NCBI GenBank assembly: GCA_029531795.1
Contig: JAPEIS010000001.1
Location: 620,001-684,000 of the forward strand
Source of the DNA: Sclerotinia nivalis
Lineage: Eukaryota > Ascomycota > Leotiomycetes > Helotiales > Sclerotiniaceae
Reading direction: 5' to 3'
DNA: 64,000 nucleotides
Numbering within the stretch: position 1 is the first letter of the stretch; the number at the start of each line of letters is the position of its first letter. The notes under the pieces are model-generated. The model searched no databases. It was not told the DNA's origin and saw only the letters and a list, made by a program, of their open reading frames with translations. The position numbers and the translations under genes were made by a program. This document shows positions 1 through 11,128 of this stretch, piece by piece.

Positions 1-19
1 TAAAGCTAACAAAATCGAG

Positions 20-1190
20 GTTGGAAAGAAGTCACAGCTATGTCGTTCTTCAGCAGCATTGCGCACCGTTTGGCAACTCGGTTTCTGATTGACGAGGAAC
101 TTTGCCGCGATGAGAAATTTCTAGAAGTGACACAGAGTTTCCTGAACTCTATTTTCATTACGGCGCTAGTTATTGTCAAGTTACCTTTGGGACCGTTTCG
201 AAGGCTGTTTGTGTGGCCATTATCCCGTATGCAGGTGTGGAAAAAGCTGCAGTGTGCTCAGATCTTGCTTCCATTGGTGAAATCTCGAATGGTGGCACGA
301 AAAGAAGGTGCTGGCAAGAAACTGGACGCAATTGAATGGACGTTGGAACTCTTGTCCGCGGAGAAAAGGTGCAATACGCCAGAGTATATTACGGAGGAGT
401 TACTGTACGGTTTATGGGCAGGCAGCTCCGCGCCCGGGGGCATGCTGACTGAGATTCTTTACCAATTACTGTTATCGCCGCAATACCTGACACCATTGCG
501 TGAAGAAGCTGAAGGTGCTGTCAGGCAGCATGGATGGAGTGAAAAAATGCTCAATGACTTGCTTCTTCTAGATAGCTTTATTCGGGAAGTAAACCGACTA
601 TATCCTACAGGATCGGGTGGGTTACTCTGAAGATCGATCTGAAAAGAAGAGAAGCTAAATAAAGTTAGTTACTTGTTCACGAACTGTCACTGGTACACCT
701 TTCAAGTTCTCCGATGGCTTGGAACTCCCAGTCGGTGCAAGGTTTGGGTTCCCCATTAAAGCCATGCAGAGTGATCCTGATATGTTCACCGATCCTATGG
801 CATTTGATGGATTCCGCTTCGCGCAGGAAGGTCTTAGCAAAGACGCTAAAGACTCTTCGCACAATGATAACCCTACGAAAAGAGCAAAATTGGGTGCCAC
901 TGCGATGGGGACCACGAATCTTGCGTAAGTGCATGCATGCAATGTTTCTCCCCTCACAGCAATATGAAAATGCTAACAATAGAATGAGTAGATGGGGATA
1001 TGGAAATCACGTCTGCCCTGGTCGATTTTTTGCGGTTCGAGAGATGAAAATCGTCTTCGCAAAACTGCTGATTGGGTTTGATGTGAAGTGGAAGAATAGC
1101 AGTGGCCGGAGACCCAAGCCAGTGCATGTTGAGGGACAGTTCATTCCGAACATGTCGCAGAAAATATTACTGAGAAGAAGAAGAGATTGA
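20..1190 (+). CDS. Cytochrome P450 monooxygenase, 3' part (three exons)
   Basis: Fungal heme-thiolate monooxygenase of the kind often found in secondary metabolism; substrate unknown. Exons read as 20-616, 669-924 and 992-1190 (stop TGA 1188-1190). The N-terminal anchor and earlier exons lie left of the window. I start after the AG at 18-19, preceded by a GCTAAC branch-like motif at 5-10. The ATG at 40 is probably internal, because the frame before it (WKEVTA) continues P450-like sequence. Visible landmarks are ExxR as EVNR (586-597), the PERF region (DPMAFDGFRF, exon 2) and the heme loop WGYGNHVCPGRFF with Cys at 1014-1016, formed only after splicing. The helix I region (418-441) reads AGSSAPGG, lacking the usual acid-threonine pair. 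The first heme-loop residue is W rather than F. GC content is clearly higher than in the rest of the window and there is no sign of RIP. Frame and splicing are well supported; subfamily is uncertain. Confidence 0.88.
617..668 (+). other. P450 intron (52 nt)
   Basis: Donor GTGGGT at 617 and acceptor TTAG ending at 668, with a GCTAAAT branch-like motif near 653. Splicing joins YPTGS to VTCSRTVTG in frame, restoring the normal P450 order after the K-helix. Without splicing the frame ends at a TGA just after 625. Confidence 0.85.
925..991 (+). other. P450 intron (67 nt)
   Basis: Consensus donor GTAAGT at 925, branch motif GCTAAC at 972-977, acceptor GTAG ending at 991. Splicing joins TNLA to WGYGNHVCPG, so the heme-binding loop is completed only in the spliced message. 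Confidence 0.9.
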
Positions 1191-1520
1191 CAATTGAATG
1201 AGAAGTTTTGACGTTCAGGAGGATAGAATTTTAGTGGGATTATTTCATCAGTGGTTTTATGACCTAGGTCCGTGCTAATATGTAGTCTTCTGAAAATTTT
1301 CTGCAGTTTTCTGTCTTTATTAACCAGGCAATAGCAAGAGCTACATACTATATATATAGTACAATACAATTAATTATTATGTGGGAGCTTGGTACAAAAA
1401 TTCCTGCTTGTGTGTTTGTAAAAGAGAAAAACGAGAATAGAATACTGATTCATGAATGTTAATGCCTCGGCTAAACACATCACGGGGAACGTCGCCACCA
1501 ATTACGTGTTGTATGCCAAG
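1191..1520. other. 3' flank of the P450 gene, no gene seen
   Basis: Non-coding stretch between the P450 stop and the first LINE. It contains a short TA-rich run near 1350-1380. Base composition falls towards AT from left to right. I see no RNA gene or convincing reading frame; a minus-strand frame over 1007-1369 runs back over the P450 and is a shadow. Confidence 0.6.
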
Positions 1521-3170
1521 CAAATCCACAGCCAACATTTTCGAAGAATTGAATTTTTCGAAAAACGCGTTTATTATCGCGTTTTATTGATCAATCGATC
1601 GTTCTTATCATCTATAGGATTTAAAAACGAAACTTTTCAGCCCCGGCAGGCGCTGTACGGACGCGTTTCCGCCACCATACCTCCTGCCCCCTCGACCCCT
1701 TCCCTTTCCCAAGCCCTTATTAATATAATTAATACTGCTATTAATAGAGCAAATGAAGATCAACAGATTTTTAGCCCCATCGCTTCGCTATAGAACGACT
1801 ATCTCAATACCAAAGTAGTTCGGGCTCTCCCTGCTCGACTTCGAAAACCCTTGATTGCGCTATGTACCAATATCTCTCTTACAGCAAACAAGCATTTTGA
1901 TATATTTATCAATAGATCTCATCCTCCTCGATCTACCAAACCTTCTACCAAAATTTCTGTCAATCCCCTTGGCCCTAATGTACAAACCTCTCAACCAATA
2001 TTCACGCCTAAAACTGCTAAACCTATAAAAGCCCCTACTACAATCCAATATCTCAAGGATTCCACCTATACTCAAAAGACTGCGACTCCTTTACCACCAA
2101 TTATATAATCTACAAACCCAAAAACTGGGAACCGAACCGAATCTCAACCCAAAACTCAATTTCAAATCTCACACAAAACTGATACTCGTCTTTTTGTCCG
2201 AATTGGACTCGACCATTCAGCTCGAAAAGCCGGTTTCTTTGTTGTACTTAGTACATTGAAAGGACAATTAGGAAACGATGCTAAACTTTTGAAAGAAGTT
2301 CAAACAATAAATACTGGGTTCGTATTATATATAAACTCTCTAGCGAACTTAACAGCTTTAGAAAACCTTTCAAATATAATCGAAAAAGTATTCGAAACCT
2401 GCAAAATCGAACGACAACAATCATAGATTATCTATCGATTGAATTACATTCCACGAACCGTCACAACTCTAGGAGACTCACAACAATTGATCATCATCCC
2501 AGTCGAATCGGAAACCATATTCGACGTTATCATCGATAATACAGGACAACAAGCGATCCAAACAATTGAATCTACACAAAGCAAAGAATCCGGATTGTAT
2601 AATTCTATTTGGTTCTTGAGTTTTCCAGTTTTGCAATATACAACCCTTCCCAAGAATTTTCGGATTCTAGGAACTACAATTAACATTTCCCAAATCGTCT
2701 TCAAACCCAAGATAATCCAATGTACTCGATACTTTCAATGGCACAATACTCGAGCTTGCTCTCATCCAGAAAGATGCCGAATCTGTAGCACAATCAAATA
2801 TACAGAAAAGAATCATTCAACCCGATACAATACAATTCATATTTGTCCAACAAGGTGCCTATATTGTGAAGGCCCCCATCCTGCAGACGATCTACATTGC
2901 CCCCTTCGTCTTACTCACAAAAGCCCCAAAAGCAAATCGGAAAAACAAGCTATTCAGAAAACCTCAAAAAAAGCTAGGGTTAAAGCTTGTGCTAATACAA
3001 AATGTTTTCGAACCCCAAAAGCCGATTCCCCTATAGAAGAATCTATTGCTCCTTCAACTCCAATCCGAACTCCTTCGATATTATCTTCATTGATACCATC
3101 CCCTTCTAATCTTTCTAATCGTTTTATAACATTAGAAGTTCCTCCTTTTCCAATTCCTTTTAATATATAA
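1521..3170 (+). pseudogene. LINE copy 1 ORF1 (Gag-like nucleic-acid-binding protein), three stops
   Basis: ORF1 of a Tad1-like LINE: the RNA-binding protein that packages the element transcript. One frame is readable from about 1640 to 3170, interrupted by stops at 1791-1793, 2106-2108 and 2424-2426 and by no frameshift. The block RLFVRIGLDHSARKAG (about 2190-2235) and the following LKEVQTINTGF match the conserved centre of this ORF1 family. Near 2725-2925 there are Cys/His knuckles (CSHPERC, CLYCEGPHPADDLHCP). The stop at 2424 follows ERQQS, where related proteins have Trp, consistent with TGG to TAG. The original start codon was not identified; an ATG at 1452 lies left of the element boundary. 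Confidence 0.75.
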
Positions 3171-3192
3171 TCCTAGATTATCTTTTAAACCA

Positions 3193-6100
3193 TTGATCAT
3201 TTTACAAACTAATATAGTTAAAAACGCTACTTTACACGAATTAGCACTTTCCTTAATCAATGATTCTTGTATTAATATAATTCTGATTCAAGAACCTTAT
3301 ATATTCTCAAATATCTCACATCGAATCACTAAATCCCATCCTGCTTATGAAACTTTCACACCATTCGACAACTGGGAAACCCAACCTCGTATGATATCTT
3401 ATACCCAGAAAAATACAGGCATTCGAACTAATCAACTCCGGCCTGTATCCTCCCGGGATTTATTATTTTTACAAATTCAATCTTTAACTAATTCTATTCT
3501 TACAATCATTAATATTTATAATACTCCTAAAAGTTATACAAATAAAAACCAAACAATACAAACTCTCTTTGATTTACCTTCGAATATTTTAAATTCTATA
3601 CTTCTTACAGGGGATCTAAACCTTCATCATTCGAGATGGAATCCCTTTTGTTCTTTACATTCAAATTCTGCAGAATCTTTTACAATCTGATTAGATATAA
3701 ATTCTTTCAATTTTCTTTCTACAATCGATGAACCTATCTACAATTTAGGCAACGTTCTCGATTTAGCTTTTCTTTCAGGATCATATACAGCTAATACAAC
3801 TTCTGTACTGCATTTGGATACAACTTCCGATCATCGATCCTTATTGACAACTTTGAATTGGAATACAAGGTTTCAGGACCCGATTCAAAGACTCCGAATC
3901 AATACATTAGACAAAAAACTCTTCTCTATTTTATTAATAGAGAATCTATTGAATCTAGATCTACTAGCTCTGAACACAACCACAGATCTTGATAAATTAG
4001 CTTTAGATATCATTCAAGCTCTACAATCAGCATACACAGGATCAGCTCAAAGATCACTCGGCCGAAATACAAATCAATCATAGTGGAACGAGACCTGCCG
4101 GACAACTGTTCAAGAAAACCGAACGAACAACTCTTCAGAATCAAAACAAAATCTTCGAAAGGTTGTCAAAAAAGCGAAAAAGGAATTCTGGCTCTCTAAG
4201 CTTGATTCAATCAAGGAAATAAAAGATATCTTTAAAATAACAAAATGGCATCAATCAGCTGGAACATATCGAACTCCTCCTTTAGTAGATCCTTTAGATC
4301 ATTCTCTTACTACAACAATTCAAACTAAAAGAGATCTACTCATCAATAATCTGCTAACCAATATAGCTGAAGTTAACGATATCCTATTTGATTCGCCTTC
4401 AACTTCTATTCGTTCAATTACCTTTCCTGCTATCACAATTCAGGATATTCAAACTGCTATCCTTCGTACGGGTAATACAGCTCCAGGAATAAACGAGATC
4501 CCTACCAAGATCCTACAGTTAGTATGGCCACTGATCGAACCATATATCTTACAATTCTTTCAAAAATGCCTCGAAATAGATCACCATCCTAAATACTTCC
4601 GATCAGCGATTGTAGCCATCGTTCCGAAACCGAACAAATCAGATCGCACAAGTTCTAGATCTTATAGACCAATAGCCCTGCTCTCAGTATTAGGAAAAGG
4701 TCTCGAACGTTTGATTGCAAAGAAGATGTCCTGGATTGCTATAACCCTCAAAGTACTAGCCAAGCAACAATTCGGAGTACTTCCCCTACGTTCATCAGTC
4801 GATCTCACAACTTGCCTTATATATGATATGGAAATAGCTTTGAATTCAGGTTCTAAAGCTATTTTATTAACTATGGATATCAAAGGTGCTTTTGATGCTG
4901 TTCTCCCAGAACGTTTAGTTCGTCGACTCAGAGAACAAGGATGGCCTGATAATCTAGTTCGATGGATTCAATCGTTCTCTACAAATCGATCAATTTGTAT
5001 TCGGCTTGATGGCGAAACAGGGCCCAGTATTAGTATTGGATGTGGTTTGCTATAAGGCTCTCCAATTTCGTCTATCCTTTTCATGCTTTATATAGCTCCT
5101 TTGTTTTGGTTAGGCAATCCTATTCGAAGATTTGGATATGCAGACGATATTGCATTAGTAGCTTTTTCTTCAAGTTTACAATTTAATTGTGATCAATTAC
5201 GATCTGAAATACTGGAGGCTTTGAATTGGGGCAAATCTGAAGGAATCACTTTCGACCCTAAGAAGTCTGAACTGATTCATTTCTTCAGAGGCTCCAGGAA
5301 AGGTATCGAAAGCCCTATTATTCATACAGAAAATCTTTCAATAATGGAGAAACTAGGCTCATTGAAATGGTTGGGGGTTTACTTCGATAGGGAACTGAGT
5401 TTCAAACCTTATGTCCAGGTCCTTTCAATTAAGGCTCTTACAATTGCGAATGCAGTGTATTTGCTTGAAAGGACAACCCGAGGCATCTCATCAATTTTGC
5501 TTCAAAGAGTGATTACAGCCTGTGTTCTGAAGAAATGCTACTTTGCAGTCGAAACCTGGTGGCCTAGCCGAACTAGGAAACGAGGCCTAAACTTTACAAT
5601 CTCGAATCAAGTGGATGGACATTTGAAGCTTTTGAATAAGATTGTGCTAATTAGCGCTCGAGTAATCCTTTCTGTATTCCGTACAATTAATATTGCTGTT
5701 TTATACAAGGAATCAAATCTGATGCTTCTTGAAATAGAGCTCAATCTGATATCCCAAAGTTTCGCGGCCCGAACAGCTCGGTTTGACCCTAAATACCCCC
5801 TCCGAATCCGAACCAAAAATATCCTAGCTAAAGCTAGTATCAGAACTACCGAATCAAGGTTTTCAAGAATTATCCTAACTCTTCCAAAAGCTGAATATAT
5901 CAATCCAATTACTCTTCCCCCTTGAAGGAACAAAGAACCGTGTATTATCACAGAAACCCGGATCGGTAGCCCTTTCGATCGTTCGAAGAAACGAACAACT
6001 AAGGATTTCGAAAGGTTTATATCTACGATTCCAAAAAGTGATTTGCAAGTCTTCTCCGATGGTTCGAAAAGCGAAGCTCTGGATGGTGCTACAGGAGGTG

Positions 6101-6948
6101 GATCAGTGATTTATCAATACAATCTGCAAGTGGATCGACAGGCTTTCTCATTAGGCTGTAATGCTGAAATCTTCGATGTCGAAGCAGCTGCAGCTTTGAA
6201 AGGTGCTCAAACAGCAATACAGCTACCCTCAGCTAGGTTCGCTACAGACCTTTGGGTTTTCTTGGATAACCTAGAGGTTGCTATACGATTAGGCTCTCAT
6301 TTCATTGGATCCTCTCAATCTGTATTTGAAGAATTCTGCGAATTAGCTACAGCTTGGCCTTTCAGGCCCCGCTTGCCACATACCCGCCCTGGTTCAATTC
6401 GAATCCGATGGGTTCCTGGGTATTTAAATATCCCCGGAAATGAAACAGCGGACAAAGCAATTAAAGAGGGAGTAGCATTCCCATCCCCACCTAATCCTAT
6501 TTGCACTCTTGCCTCTTTGAAAAGGATCGCTAAATCGAATGCTAAATTAGCAAGATCAAAGCTATGGACAATCACAGTATCATTAAGCTATAATGATCTT
6601 TTTATAATTTACAATAACAAATCGATTATGCTTTCTTTTGATCGAACGATACTAGGATATATCCTAGCAGCCAGATCTCAACACGGCGATTTCGCAGCGT
6701 ATCACGACCGCTTCAATCACGAAGATGCTTATATGCTATGCTCATATGGGAAAAGAAAATCCTCTCTTCATTTTTACTTTTGTAAAATTGAAAATGCTCA
6801 AAAAACCCTTTCAAAGTTACCACCATCTAAAGCCATCCCCTATCTTTTGGGAAGTATAGAAGGAACAGCGAAACTAGCAGTTTGGCTCAAATCTACAAGA
6901 TTCTATCAGGATATATGTCCTCGATTCCCTATACAATTTATTGATTGA
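3193..6948 (+). pseudogene. LINE copy 1 ORF2 (endonuclease - reverse transcriptase - RNase H), four nonsense codons
   Basis: The enzyme that nicks target DNA and copies the LINE RNA into the chromosome. The whole 3.7 kb stays in one frame. Domains in order: AP endonuclease (QEPYI near 3287, GDLNLHHSRW near 3613, SDHRSL near 3826); reverse transcriptase (MDIKGAFDAV near 4870, GYADDIAL at 5134-5157); RNase H (FSDGSK near 6049, NAEIFDVEAAAA near 6160, FLDN near 6260, GNETADKA near 6436). Nonsense codons are at 3688 (TGA), 4081 (TAG), 5053 (TAA) and 5923 (TGA). Context shows three as former Trp codons (for example WWNET at 4081) and one as a former Gln in the GLLQGSPIS motif, where copy 2 still has CAA. 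The reading frame overlaps the end of ORF1; the true start is not fixed. Confidence 0.88.
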
Positions 6949-7280
6949 AGGATTGTTTTGATTTTTATTTTTTTTTTTATTTTATGTTATTTTTTTTTGA
7001 TTTTCTTTGTATAAGGCGTTGGGTTTTGGTTCGGAAAGATTGAGTTTGTATAAACTTTAAAAAAAAAAAAAAATCTTTATATTAACAAAACCATATTAAA
7101 AAGCTCGATTGCGATAACGAAGGAAAGGAGATCAGGAATCGAGGGATCTAACTGTATTGTGGAGGATAGCTGAAATATCTACCCAAGGGATTAACTCAAT
7201 ACGCAACGGCAATCATGTAAACCCTGCTGAAGCATTTAGCATATATAATACTAGTAAATTTAGATTAGCTAGTTAGAAAC

Positions 7281-7301
7281 CCAGGGGCCTTCCTCCCCTG
7301 G
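7281..7301. repeat. Perfect 7-bp-arm inverted repeat
   Basis: CCAGGGG and CCCCTGG separated by 7 nt, in a GC-rich patch inside AT-rich surroundings. It may form a hairpin in RNA or DNA. Confidence 0.6.
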
Positions 7302-7326
7302 CGTCCTTTGTCCCAATTGGGAATTT

Positions 7327-7352
7327 GAGGCCTGTGCTTCGCACAGAGCCTC
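7327..7352. repeat. Two-step hairpin with a TTC loop
   Basis: Outer arms GAGGC and GCCTC, then an inner perfect stem CTGTGC / GCACAG closing on TTC. The stem is stronger than expected by chance in this composition. Function unknown. Confidence 0.6.
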
Positions 7353-7367
7353 GGACGAAAAATATAT

Positions 7368-7383
7368 CACACACACACACACA
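7368..7383. repeat. (CA)8 microsatellite
   Basis: Eight CA units directly abutting the 5' end of LINE copy 2. It may be target DNA or slippage at the LINE 5' junction. Confidence 0.85.
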
Positions 7384-8556
7384 AATCCACAGCCGTTCAC
7401 AACATTTTCGAAGAATTGAATTTTTCGAAAAACGTATTTATTATCGCGTTTTATTGATCAATCGATCGTTCTTATCATCTATAGAATTTAAAAACGAAAC
7501 TTTTCAGTTTCGGTAAACATTGTACAGACGCTTTTCCGTTATTATGCCTTTTGCCCTCTTGATCTTTTTTTTTTTTAATCTTTAATTGATACAATCAATA
7601 CTGTTACTAATAGAGCAAACGAAGATCAATAGATCTTCAATTTTATTACTCTATTGTAGGACGAATATCTAAATACTGAAGCAATTCGAACCCTCCCTAC
7701 CCGATTTCGTAAATCCCTGATTGCACTTTATATCGATATCTTTTCTATTGCAAATAAACATTTCGATATATATATCAATAAATCTTATCTTTCCCGAGTT
7801 AACAAATTCTTTGTTGCTTTTTCCGTTCAATTAGATCCCAAACCTATTCAACAAAAAGCAAAAACCTCTATAATTCAATATTTCAAAGATTTTATTTATA
7901 TTTAGAAAGTTACAATTTCTTTATCAATTATACAATCTATAATTTCAAAAGCTGAAAATCAATTCAAAACCCAATCCAAAACTTCGAACAAAACCGATAT
8001 TTGCCTCTTTGTTTGTATCGGATTCGATCATCTAACCCGAAAAGCTGGCTCTTTTGTTATTCTTAATATATTGAAAGAACAATTAGAAAATAATACAAAA
8101 CTTTTGAAAGAAATTCAATCAATAAATACTGGATTTGCATTATGTACGAATTCTCTAAAGGATTTAATAACTTTGGAAAACCTTTCAAATATAATCGAAA
8201 AAGTATTCGAAATCTGTAAAATCGAACGATAACAATTATAGATTATTTATCGATTGAATTACATTCCATAAACTATTATAACTTTGAGAGATTTACAACA
8301 ATTGATTATCGTTCCAATCGAATCGGAAACTATATTCAACATCATCAACAATAATATAGGACAATAAGCAATTCAAATAATCAAATCTATATAAAGCAAA
8401 GAATCCGGATTGTATAATTCTATTTGGTTTTTGAGTTTTTCAGTTTCGTAATATATAGCTCTTTCTAAGAATTTTCGAATTCTAAAAACTATAATTAACA
8501 TTTCTCGAATCGTCTTCAAATTCAAAATAATCCAATATATTCGATACTTTCAATGG
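7382..8556 (+). mobile_element. LINE copy 2, segment 1 (5' region and ORF1)
   Basis: Collinear with LINE copy 1 from about 1521 to 2736, with dense C-to-T and G-to-A differences and many stops. For example copy 1 CCCCGGCAGGCGC becomes TTTCGGTAAACAT near 7505. The segment ends in the sequence that precedes the first knuckle in copy 1 (CTTTCAATGG) and is cut there by the LTR of element A. The next base of the LINE is found at 59566, after the duplicated AATGG. Confidence 0.9.
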
Positions 8557-8702
8557 TATCACGGTGGTGGTAGGGTGCTTTAAGATATGATGATATTCTA
8601 CGAAGAAGGAAGAAGGTACTAGGAAGAGCGCCGATTATATGGGGGATGGGTGCCTTAGGCAACCATACAGACTAGCTAGGAATGGGTTACGAACCTGTAA
8701 CA
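8557..8702 (-). repeat. Element A 3' LTR (left)
   Basis: 146 bp, TATCACGGTGG to CTGTAACA on the plus strand. The first dinucleotide TA is a probable RIP product of TG. Its partner at 59415-59560 has the same length but differs by many transitions. Confidence 0.9.
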
Positions 8703-10699
8703 ATACCCCTTTCCTCAAAGTTTAGTTTGTCCTCAAATTATTGATAAAACCTTTTTGAAAAACAATTGTTTAAACAAAATCTTGTCTAGGTGCTCCAAAT
8801 TCCTGAATTGTAAGATCATCTTTCAAATTTTAAGATCATCTTAAAATTTGAGATACTAATTTTTTATTCAAATAAATTGTACTTTCTTTCTTGTTGATTA
8901 TTGTAAAATCTTTGTAAAAATTGAAATTGGTAACAATACTACAGCGTTTGGGTAATCCAAGATCTATAATGATAATCCAGATTTCTCGGGGTGTAAATAG
9001 TGATAATCGATTAGGGTTTTCTTATTGTTTTTTAGATCTGATATTAATTGTTAGATTAATATATAATGTTTTTATTTGATTTGATAATAATAGTTATCTT
9101 CATTGTAGTTATCAAATATACCTTCAAATATCTATTTCTAAATTGATTCTTCTTTTCTGTTTTCTTTTTTGAGGATTTTATCTTTTGTAATTTTCGATTT
9201 CGATTTGTTAATTAAAGTTTGTTTTGAGAAATAAGATTTTGGATATATTAATCTTAACAACGAATGATAGAATATTAGGAAAATTCGTATATTTTCTAAT
9301 AGTTCGATCAAATAAGTATACAAATAAATCTTTATTATTTTGTATAATTCGATCTATTTATCGTTGAGCTTTTTTGTTTTACAAGATATCTTCATATTTT
9401 TTGTATTTATATATACTTTTTGTTTTTTTGTATATTATAACGAATTTGATTTATTTTGATTTATATATTTCTTGTAAATTGCAATAGATTGTTTCGCAAA
9501 TACTTTGAATTGATTCAGGATATGTTTTATTTTATTGGTTGTTTTGTTTTCTTTGAAGAATTTATATTTTTGAGTTATTATTATATTTAAAGAATAAGAT
9601 TTATTAGATTTTATATTCAATTATAAATTAAAATTGTAATTTGTAAAGAACAATAAATAGTTTATTGTTTTAGAAATCAAATTGTTTAAAGTAAATTCTA
9701 TCAATGATAATCATTCCATTCAATTATTCTAATGAAAGTTTATAAATATATACAAATATTGTTCTAGAATTGAATTGATTTGTTTTGTTTGGTTATTTAT
9801 TTGCAAATAAAATGTTAAATTGTATTTAAGGGTTACTTTTAATTGTTTAGAAAGTTATATTCAGAATCCTGATACAAATTGTATTCCTTGATTTGAAATA
9901 ACATTTTCTGGAAAACTATATAATATATAAATATAATTAATGAAAGTATTAATCAATTTTTTTGTTGTTAAAGATTTTGTATTTATAAAATACCTCATTT
10001 TTGTTAATTTACAAATAATCATTAATATATATTTGTATATTGAATTATAATGTTTATAGTTTGATAAAGATGTAATGTAATCGATTGAAATATTTGATTA
10101 TGATTGAAAAGGAACAGGTAATGGTTTCAGGAATTCTGAAAAGAATGATTTTGGGGATTTTATTTGAATATAAAGTTTATAAACTTGAATATAGGTATCT
10201 ATTTCTTGATACATTTGTAATTATTAATAACTTTTGAAGATCAAATCAATAGTCTTCGTATAACCAGGGTGGTCAGTAGGGTTCGACGAATATATTCTGT
10301 ATAAAATTTGTATCTTCAATTCATCATTAAACGGAATTCATAGTTTTTTATGATAGTAGATTTTATTATTGTAAATACAGCAATTCTGTATAACTATTTA
10401 TAAAGTTTTCCTGAATTCTTTTGATCATTTGATTGTAAAAGGGTCTTCGATTATTGATATTAATTGTTTAGCTATATCTGATCTGTTATATACTATATCA
10501 ATAAATTCGTCGATGGATTTATCTTCAAATAGTATTATCTAATTTGTTATAACTAACAAAAGATCGTCTATAAATTCTTTGTATAGATTTATATTGAATC
10601 TATCAACAAATAAAATAATACACTTTTGGTTTTTTAAGTATTCATTATTGGGATTAAAGTTATCAAATCGATCCTTTTGTCGATGGTTTAAAACATTTG
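8703..10699 (-). pseudogene. Element A integrase C-terminal region and chromodomain remnant
   Basis: Minus-strand 3' pol region of Gypsy A, now a pseudogene. The frame near 9620-9435 (KFFKENKTTNKIKHILNQ) aligns with the integrase tail of element E (EFFKSNRITNHIKHILKQ near 41170), showing that A and E are sister families. Near 9150-9000 a remnant resembling a chromodomain can be read (NEDNYYYQIK then a stop), matching YHYLIKWRYYTLTW of E. Integrase joins element DNA to the chromosome, and the chromodomain would have guided insertion to histone-marked chromatin. There are many stops and extreme AT content. Interrupted at 10699 by B1. Confidence 0.7.
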
Positions 10700-10936
10700 T
10701 ATCACGGAGGCAGCAGATAGGATAACAGAAATCACTTTTATTGATAAGACGTAGTTCGAAGAGCTACATTTCTATAGAAAGAACGTTTCCTTTAAATATA
10801 TTTGTGTGTGCTAGGGCTTTGAGCCTTAGCGCTCTTACAGGGTACGATCACCGAGCGTGCCTCGCTCGGTGTTGGATCGAATAGATGGAGTCTACTAAAG
10901 GGGCTGATCTAGTGGCCCGGCTTTGATTCTGTGATA
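10700..10936 (-). repeat. B1 3' LTR
   Basis: 237 bp, starts TATCACGGAGG and ends CTGTGATA on the plus strand. It carries the family's inner hairpin around 10760-10780 and a GC-rich core. Confidence 0.92.
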
Positions 10937-11128
10937 GTACTTTTTTCTTTAAGGCTGAATTTTGTTGAGGTGGTTATGAGGGTTAGGTTTATCTGGATAT
11001 CTTCGATGATAATTCTGGATCAGCTTTCGAGTGTTGTTTAGGTAATTAGTAGGCTCTTCGATTGGTTCGTTGTAGCCGATTTATCGGACAATATATTTCA
11101 GGCGGGGGCTATTGCGATTGTAATGTTC

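Larger units (their letters stand above)
1521..7073 (+). mobile_element. Tad1-like non-LTR retrotransposon (LINE), copy 1, nearly full length
   Basis: Two-ORF LINE of about 5.5 kb ending in a run of 15 A at 7059-7073. The 5' boundary is placed where similarity to copy 2 begins (CAAATCCACAGCC in both). ORF1 carries Cys/His knuckles. ORF2 has an AP-type endonuclease, a reverse transcriptase and an RNase H in one frame. No clear target duplication was found around the ends, so the exact 5' end is uncertain. Compared with copy 2 (7382 onward) it has far fewer C-to-T/G-to-A changes and no frameshifts in ORF2, so it is younger or was mutated less. Insertion is in the same direction as the P450, 330 bp downstream of it. 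Confidence 0.88.
7074..7381. other. Spacer between the two LINE copies with hairpins and a CA repeat
   Basis: About 300 bp of mixed composition, not obviously RIP-mutated, between the poly(A) of LINE copy 1 and the 5' end of copy 2. No reading frame or recognised RNA gene. It holds the two inverted repeats listed below and a (CA)8 run abutting copy 2. It could be pre-existing host DNA, a 5' leader of copy 2, or part of another repeat. Confidence 0.55.

Noticed and set aside
655..979. Two minus-strand frames of 100 codons opposite the P450
   Set aside because: They are antisense shadows of exon 2 and exon 3; the plus strand has spliced P450 motifs.
714..1190. A single 158-codon plus frame across the P450 3' region
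   Set aside because: Its first part is out of frame with P450 exon 2; only the part after 992 is coding. Splicing explains the region.
20..1190. P450 captured by a transposon
   Set aside because: Introns are intact and no element end lies within it; the LINE starts 330 bp downstream.
4662..4883. Minus-strand frame over the LINE reverse transcriptase
   Set aside because: Antisense to a continuous ORF2 frame with clear motifs.
7368..7383. CRISPR-like or regulatory repeat
   Set aside because: Simple (CA)8 microsatellite; no spacer-repeat pattern occurs in the window, and CRISPR is not expected in a fungus.
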